Below, one piece after another: positions 57,371-64,000 of a DNA stretch of 64,000 nt. The number at the start of each line of letters is the position of its first letter. Position 1 is the stretch's first letter. The stretch covers positions 12,108,001-12,172,000 of the forward strand of contig CM073566.1 of assembly GCA_037074615.1 (NCBI GenBank), written 5' to 3'. The notes beneath the pieces were generated by a model, which was given only the letters and a program-made list of their open reading frames with translations, was not told the origin of the DNA and made no database searches. Source of the stretch: Leucaena leucocephala (lineage: Eukaryota; Streptophyta; Magnoliopsida; Fabales; Fabaceae). Position numbers and translations under genes: made by a program.

Positions 57371-57976
57371 CTTATATTTGGGTTGGTCTGTTTAAAAAGA
57401 TACATAGACTCAAGCCTGTTTGAAAGTATAATTTCCTTAAGAAGCTAGGCTCAGGCTTCTTAAGAAGCATGTTAGGCCTATCGGCAGCTTGGGTCTGTAA
57501 TTGAAAATATAGGCAATATGAAAGTGTAGTAAGTGGGTGTTGAACCCACCACCTATTGAATACAATAGGAGAATAAGACCATTAGACTAACACATATTAT
57601 TGCCCATTTCTCTCTTGGCTTGTATTTTAATAAGAACCAGGGCATATATTTTAACTTACCATTGATTGAACCCTACAAGTGCAAAACACAGCCTGCTTCT
57701 CCCTGAGGCTCTCTCCACACCATCACTTTTCCCAGTCCCATATATTGCTCAGCTCACTCTCCTCGCTAGATTAGGTCACTCAGATCTCCAGTTTATTGTC
57801 ACTCAGATCAGCTTACTCTCCTCGCTAGATCAGCTCACTCTCTAGATTCTATAGAACTGTCATCTCTGAATTAACCAATTTTTCGTCGCGTCTCCACTAT
57901 CTTTCGTGATTTCACATCTACCAGTTTCCTCATCCGACGTCCAAACGTTCAATCATCCAGGTAGCTAGATGATTCA
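57371..57976 (+). other. hAT leader: subterminal sequence and probable first noncoding exon
   Basis: This resumes the hAT after element E. 57700-57960 is C/T-rich with repeated TCACTCTCCTCGCTAGAT. A splice donor candidate CCAG|GTAGCT is at 57960/57961. No ORF. Exon assignment is inference. Confidence 0.5.
57524..57593 (-). other. tRNA-like sequence with A and B boxes
   Basis: On the minus strand a 70-base unit starts GTGTTAG and ends CTACAC, which can pair as an acceptor stem with a bulge. TAGTCTAATGG fits the A box consensus TRGYNNANNNG, GTTCAACAC fits the B box GWTCRANNC, 44 bases apart as in tRNA genes. The T arm GTGGG/CCCAC with a 7-base loop is perfect. The anticodon arm CCTAT/ATAGG has an 8-base loop, so it is not a normal tRNA. 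It may be a tRNA pseudogene or a SINE head. Confidence 0.6.
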
Positions 57977-60900
57977 TGTAACATCCTTACTTTCATACAT
58001 TTTAGGGGCCATTCGGTAGCCTTTAGAACCACTTACATGACACTTGAAGTCCATTAGCTAAATCTGGAATTGTTACTCTTGGCGAGTTATTGTTCATATG
58101 GTATTCCAGATTGGGCAACAAACTTTAATAAATCATAATTAATTCTAGAAAAATCAAAATGAAGTAGTTCAAAATTCTACTTGAATTTAACATCTTGAAG
58201 TTTAAGGAAAAAATAATTTCTTGACCAAATGCATAGCCAATTGATACAGTTTATTCGTTAAAATTTACTGTTTATTTGGTCAAAAATTCTGAAAACAGAT
58301 TCTGGTCCCCATCTTTGGAAAATTGGTTCTTTTTGTACAGACATTGAAATAAGGTGTTCTTGGTGTCAAAATGAAGCTTGACATGTTAACTAAATGTCTA
58401 CAAAATTTCATACATTTATTCCATCATTTACTATTTTTCATTACATCATACATATTGTTGCTTAAACTGGTCATACAACATCCTTACATGCAACAATTCT
58501 TCACATAACATCACATAACATTTACATTGACCAATCCCTAACTCCCTTTCATGCTTCTTCATGCTCTTTCATCTTTCATAAATCTGTTGGGATTGGGATT
58601 ACATGGATGGGGTGAGATTTCTGGGGAAATCTCAGTAGCATACAATACCAAACAATGCATGTATATATTAATGTAATTGCTTGTGCTTGCTTGTGAAAGT
58701 GTTACCATAGTGTAATGAGCATGCTTCCATGTATCATATGAAATACAATTGGCCAAAGTAATCATAGAAATAGAGCTTCAATCATCTACACATATGCACA
58801 CAATTCAATAAAGTCATAGCACAATCAAGCATAACATTCAATACATACAAGTTTAGGGTAAGTTTACTACCTCATATACTTGACTTTCTTTCACTTCAAC
58901 TTTGCTCTTTCTTCTTACTTCTCCTTGATGTGTGGCTGCCCCTTTAGAGAACACTACCAAATCCTAACATCACATAATCATCCATTCATCACCATCTAAC
59001 TCTCTTGAACATTAAGCTTACTTTAACTAATATAACTTTCTTTAATCCTTACCAATTGACTTAGCCTTTGAATCAATTGATGTCTTGACCTTACCCTACA
59101 CAATTTGGCCTTTTGAATCCATTTATGAACTCAAAATAACCAAATTCCAGCAACTATGCACTTTTCTGGATAGAATTTGCAAAACACACATAATTCTTCC
59201 AAAAATTTCCATCTTAATTCCATTGCTTCCCATACTTGTTTCTCTACTTTACCCCACACAACTTTTCATTTTAAAACCATTGGAAGCATCAAAATTATAA
59301 AAATCCAATTACTGTTCATACGGGGGGTGAACAGTACAGAGAAGAATTTCAAGAATTACAACTTTCATTTCTACTGCTTCCAAGGTTCAAAACCAATCCA
59401 ATCCTACACAAAATCATCATATAAATTCAATGGAAGCAGTAGATCATTGAAATTCCATCTCCTTCTATCATGAACAGTGCAAACCAAAATATTTCCACCA
59501 TGGCAAAGTCAAGAACATCAACTTGATTCACAACAAATCATCTAACTAGCTTGTTTAAGCTTTAATCACATAACTCTAACTTTAATTTCTTCTTTCTCCT
59601 TTCATTTAAGGTTTTGGGTAGCATAAATACCTTAGAGAAAACTCAACTTTCTTCCATGAAAACCTTAAGTTCAAGCTCCCAAATCAAAGGAAAATAAGCT
59701 AGGATGGATTGCTTACCTTTAATCTCTAGCTTGCTTGAACTTTGGACCTTGGATTCTTCTTTGTCTTGGCTTGAGTTTTCATTTTACAAGAGGTTCCCCA
59801 AGGGTTCTTGTGCTCACGGTTTTGCATCAGATTTTGGGGGTATTTATAGGCAAATTCCATGGAAAATGAAAGGCCAAGATCTTTTTGTGCACTATTTGAT
59901 CTAATGGCTTAGATTTAATCTTGAATTTCCTTTTCTTTAATAATTATGACATCATCATCATGACATCATCAAAGGGGACACCTCACAATCCACATGGTGT
60001 CATTCCAAGGGAGAGAAGTCTCTAGAAAAATTTTAGTCCAATCCGATACCAGCTCAGTCAGATTTCTCAAAAACCAGACTGTTTTATGAATCTAATTTTT
60101 CTAAGATTCCATAATATGTTTTCTGACCTTAAATCCAGTATCTGGATTCTTTCTACCATTGACATTCTTATATTGGGTCTAAACTTAATTACAGATCCCT
60201 TGGTAAATTACCAAAATACCCTTGGTGTCCTTTCTTGCACTATATTAACCCTAAGGGCATAATCATCATTTCACACCTCTTTGCACCTTATCAGGGCATA
60301 TACTGACTCTGAGGAATCATTCCTATACTTACCTTGGCATTTTGGCCTGTCCAAAATGACCAAAATGCCCTCCATTCATCTCTTGTACATTATTATAACA
60401 CAAGGGTATTTTCGTAATTTCGCATTTTTTTGGGGTTCCTCTGGACACTAGCCCACATACTGCTCAGGTACCTTATCGGGCCTATGGGATGCCATTTTGG
60501 GCCTTTGTCTAGGTCCACTACCTTTATGGCATAAATCCCAAGAAACCTCTCTCGAATATATTTATCGGGTATTTTATTATACTATAAATTCCATTAAAAA
60601 TTCTACAAGATTCCTTTTCTGATCCTGTCAGTTTTATAAATTCTCATATTAATTATATTAATTTGCTGTAAAGTTTCATCTAATTCTGAGATCCAAAAAA
60701 TATTGTAATAATTTTATCTGATTTCAGAAATTTATATCAATTTTTTGGGACCTCAAATCTAAATTCTGTGTTGCGTCAAACTAACCAGAATAATTTTCTC
60801 TATCTACTAGCAAAATTTGGGTCTGATCTGATTCTAGCCATTTTTGGCCTGTTTCCGATCCAAGTTCTTCATAATTACACTTTTGCCCTTTGAACTTTTC

Positions 60901-61136
60901 ATAAATTATATTTATGTCCTCAACTTTTTAAAATTACACTTAAGGACCCAACATTTTTGTCTACTTTCTATTTTGGCCTTAAAACTTTTGTAATTTCACT
61001 CAAGTCCTTGCATTTTCTCCCTTTTTCAATTCAATCCCTTTCTTTACATAAACGGCCACACTTTTCTTAGGAAATCTCACATATATTACATACAAACTGT
61101 ACATACAAATCAGTACAAAAAATTAGGGATATTACA
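57977..61136 (-). mobile_element. Element F: solo LTR in the hAT leader intron
   Basis: 3160 bp with plus-strand ends TGTAACATCC and GGGATATTACA, flanked by ATTCA at 57972-57976 and 61137-61141. It resembles E's LTR along its length. No primer site or polypurine tract adjoins it. TATA box reversed at 59841-59848. Confidence 0.94.
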
Positions 61137-61141
61137 ATTCA

Positions 61142-61806
61142 TTCATGTTGTTTCTTACTGTGTTCACCCATTCATTCTATCACATCTACCCATTAATTCT
61201 GTTTCCTATTATGTTCATCTAATGATTCATCGTGTTTCCTATTTTTTACTGTGTTCATAAAAACGGTTTAATTATTTTGCTTGTTATTGTGTTTTGATGA
61301 TTTTTCATATAGTGAATGATAAAATATATGACATAGTTCAAAAAGATGATGAAGAGAATGATAAAATAGAACCTAGTAGTTGAAATATAAGTTTTTGCTT
61401 TTGTAAAATTTAATTAATGTAACATTACAAGATGAGCGGCATTACAATTTAGTTAATTTATTTGCACACAATGCGTGCAATCTTTAGTTGTAGGTCCTTC
61501 TCTCAAAGGTTATACTCCATCCCTTCCTAAATAAAATTTAATGCGTCCACCACGACTATTACTGATTACGCATCTCCATTTTAGGATTGTGTAATTTTTT
61601 AAAGGTTATACATTGTGATTTTTCATAAATGAAGCATACTTGTATTTCCATTTCTGTTGCTTTTTGGGATTGTGTGATTTTCAAATACTTCAGCTGAATC
61701 CATTAATCTATCATTTAGTCATAATTATGTATGCTATGCACTTAATTGACTGTATGCTTTATGACTCAGTTGTAGTTAATGTCATCTCTATTTGAGAGTG
61801 AAACAA
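61142..61806 (+). other. hAT leader intron remainder and 5' UTR
   Basis: AT-rich, TGTGTTC-rich sequence without ORFs. A plausible splice acceptor TTGTAG ends at 61775, 32 bases before the transposase ATG. Confidence 0.45.
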
Positions 61807-63936
61807 TGTCATCAAATTCAGTTCCTCCTAATGCTATTGAGGTTAGTCAACCAATGCGGACAGATTCTACTTAACAAACTAATGATGAAAATGATGGTGA
61901 TGATTGTGTGATTTGTGTCATCACAAAGAAGAGGCAAAAAACCTCATCTATTGGGATGATTTTGATCAAGTTGAAATTGAAAATGGGGTCAAAGGTAAAT
62001 GCAAGTATTGCAAAAATATATTTTCTTACTCTGAGAAGGGAGGTAGCACTACCCATCTTTAGAGACATGCTAAGAGATGCTTGCAAAGGAAGTTGTATAT
62101 TTCTTCACAAAAAAGGAAATCCACCATTCCATTTCAACCTTCCAATCTAAACATTAATCCATTTTTGACATCGGGTAGATATTCTAACGAAAGGATGAGG
62201 GAAATAATAGCTAGTACAATCATAGTGTATGATCATCCTTTTAACATTTTTGAGAATAAAGTTTGGATGTAAGGCTTCTAATATACAAATTCTGAGTTTC
62301 AGAAAATCTCACAACACAACTAGAAGTGATTGTTTAGCTATATATAAGCAGAGAAGAAATACTTGAAGGCCTTATTACAAGGTGTGAGCAAGATTAGTTT
62401 ACTGATATGTGGAAATCAACTCACCAAGTAGCTGAATACATGGTTATCACTGGCCATTTCATTGACGAGAGGTGGAATCTTCAAAAGAGGGTTTTGAATT
62501 TTGTGAAAGTTCCTGCTTGATGTGGCAGACGCTATTTTCAAGTGTTTGAAGGCTTGGGGGATTGATAATAAATTATTTTCTGTGACAATTGACAATACGA
62601 CTTATAATGATTCTTGTTTAAGGGCTCTTAAGGACACCTTAATACTTAGTAGTTTATTACCTTTGGGTGGTAACTTGTTTCATGTTAGATATTGTGCACA
62701 CATAATAAACTTGTTGGTGCAAGATGGCCTTGGTAGCATTAAAGACAATATACATAATTCCCCTAAGAGTGTGAAATATATTAACTATAATGATGCAAGG
62801 TTGAAAGCATTTTGTGATATTGTTGAGCAAAAATGTTTGAAGGAAAATAAGCTCATGATTGATTGTCCAACTAGGTGGAATTATATATATATGATGTTGT
62901 GTACTATTTTGAAGTTCAAGATTGTCTTTCCTGATTATAAGGAAAGAGAGCCACATTACAAGTATGAACCAACAGAAGAGGATTGGAACAAGGTTGAGAA
63001 TATTTGTAAACTTTTAGAAGCTTTTGATATAGCTACTCATGTCATCTCAAGCAGTGAGTATCCTACTGCAAATTTGTACCTTCCTAAAGTTTGTAGAGTG
63101 AAACAAGAAATTGATAATGCCATAGAAGATGATGATTTCTTCATCAGAGAAATGATGGACTCAATGAAAGAAACCTTTAACAAATATTAGGGGCAATGTA
63201 ATATGGTAATGGCAATAGCAAGTGTTTTAGATCCCAGGTGCAAATTATATGGTATGGATTATTTGTTTTCTTCGATTTATAAGCTTGATTATGTGGCTTC
63301 TAACAATGTAGATAAAGTAGTGAAGGCTTTGGAATCTATGTATGATGAGTATGTTGCCAACTATAAGGAAGAGACAAATGCTAGTAATGAAGTTGATGTT
63401 GATAACAACTCTTCTGCCAATGCACCTTGTTCTTCTAAAGTTTCTGGATTTGATCATTTTATGAGCATTGTTCGTGAAAAGCAAGCAGTTCCCCCAGTGA
63501 AATCAAAATTAGAAGTTTATCTTGAAGAGGCTGCTTATATTCCTGAGGGTACTTCTAACTCTTTCAGTGCCTTGGAATAGTAGAAAAATAATAGTCTTAA
63601 GTTTAAGATTTTATCTAAGATGGCTGCTAATATATTAGCCATTCCAATCTCAACTGTGACATCAAAGTCCACTTTTAGTGCTGGTTGTAGACTTATTGAT
63701 GAATATCATTCTAGATTAAATGAAGAGTCAATTGAAGCACTTAGTTGTGATGGGGATTGGCTTCACAACAAGTATGGTTTAAAGAAAAAATCAAAGGTAC
63801 AAATTTTGTATTGTAAAAATAATAACATTTCTTTTAGTTATTATTTTTTCAATTGTGTTATGATATAATAATATACATCTGATTTCTTCTTTTCAAGGTG
63901 TTCGAGCAAGAGGAAGAAATTACGTTGAAGATTTGA
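61807..63936 (+). pseudogene. hAT (Ac-like) transposase, broken
   Basis: hAT transposase binds the terminal repeats and cuts the element out. The likely start is ATG at 61807 (MSSNSVPPNAIEV), with an early stop and a one-base frameshift near 61955. A BED zinc finger follows (CKYC at 62000-62011, H at 62054 and 62066) with a stop between the two His. Then NPFLTSGRYSNERMREII, a decayed part, TDMWKSTHQVAEYMVITGHF, AWGIDNKLFSVTIDN, GGNLFHVRYCAHIINLLVQDGL, the conserved CPTRWNYIYMML, and AIASVLDPRCKL. The hATC dimerisation region is at 63500-63790 (LEVYLEEAAYIPEG, ILSKMAANILAIPISTVTSKSTFSAG). A last intron (63797-63897) and short exon ending at 63936 restore a normal C terminus. Stops at 63188, 63578 and 63581 replace conserved Trp codons. 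Confidence 0.88.
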
Positions 63937-64000
63937 TTATGTGTGACTAATAGTTATACTTTGATCTAGCCTAGATTATTGTACTTGTATTCTTGTAATG

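Larger units (their letters stand above)
17274..64000 (+). mobile_element. Old hAT (Ac-like) transposon carrying all nested insertions
   Basis: The left end TAGGGATGGAAATAG at 17274 fits plant hAT terminal repeats. Removing E at its TSD (CCTAT at 17321-17325, CTTAT at 57371-57375) joins GGCCTGACC to TATATTTGGGTTGG, giving a continuous hAT-like subterminal sequence. The remaining body is 57371-57976 and 61137 onward, with a transposase pseudogene on the plus strand. The right end lies beyond the window, so the 8-bp TSD cannot be tested. Body without insertions is about 3.5 kb within the window. Confidence 0.75.

Noticed and set aside
59085..59473. Overlapping 71 and 98-codon ORFs within solo LTR F
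   Set aside because: They are low-complexity AT-rich LTR sequence with no domain and are not open in E's LTR.

Overview
This window is plant (angiosperm) nuclear DNA made almost wholly of transposable elements. I see no ordinary host gene, rRNA gene or prokaryotic feature. The evidence is long LTRs ending TG...CA, primer sites complementary to initiator methionine tRNA (TGGTATCAGAGC), gag with CCHC zinc knuckles, a Ty3/gypsy polyprotein of the chromovirus Tekay (Del) type, an Ac-like hAT transposase, and 5-bp target-site duplications (TSDs) that resolve the nesting. The species cannot be named from this sequence.

Layout. 1-17041 (+) is a tandem LTR-internal-LTR-internal-LTR array of a non-autonomous, gag-only Tekay derivative with LTRs of about 3.6 kb ('family A'); its left end lies outside the window. 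17042-17273 is the only stretch not clearly in a transposon. From 17274 past the window end runs an old hAT transposon (terminal motif at 17274, broken transposase at 61807-63936). Element E (17326-57370, minus) is inserted in it. Inside E's internal region is a copia-type solo LTR (20246-53362), itself split by element B (21531-39397, minus, TSD CCATA) and element D (39578-53002, minus, family-A-like, TSD TTTGT/TTTTT). B's gag is interrupted by element C (28585-35366, plus, TSD TGTTC). D's left LTR contains a solo LTR of the C family (41303-43890, TSD GTTAT). A separate solo LTR, F (57977-61136, TSD ATTCA), lies in the 5' part of the hAT.

How the parts work together. B is the only copy with gag, protease, reverse transcriptase, RNase H, integrase and a chromodomain-like tail. 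It is dead: three in-frame stops in pol, two in gag, a lost protease active site, a Lys in place of the integrase catalytic Glu, and C inside gag. A, C and D have no pol and must have been moved in trans by a relative of B. The order of events is hAT, then E, then the copia LTR, then B and D, then C and the C-type solo LTR.

The most unusual signals are: (1) an extra ORF between primer site and gag, intact in B (232 codons) and decayed in E; (2) clusters of small hairpins with different stems around a near-constant 7-base GCAGTTA loop in the internal regions of A and D; (3) arrays of an 8-base GTCGCGAC palindrome with alternating 22/29-base spacing, shared by the Tekay internals and an unrelated copia LTR; (4) a tRNA-like sequence with pol III A and B boxes in the hAT leader.
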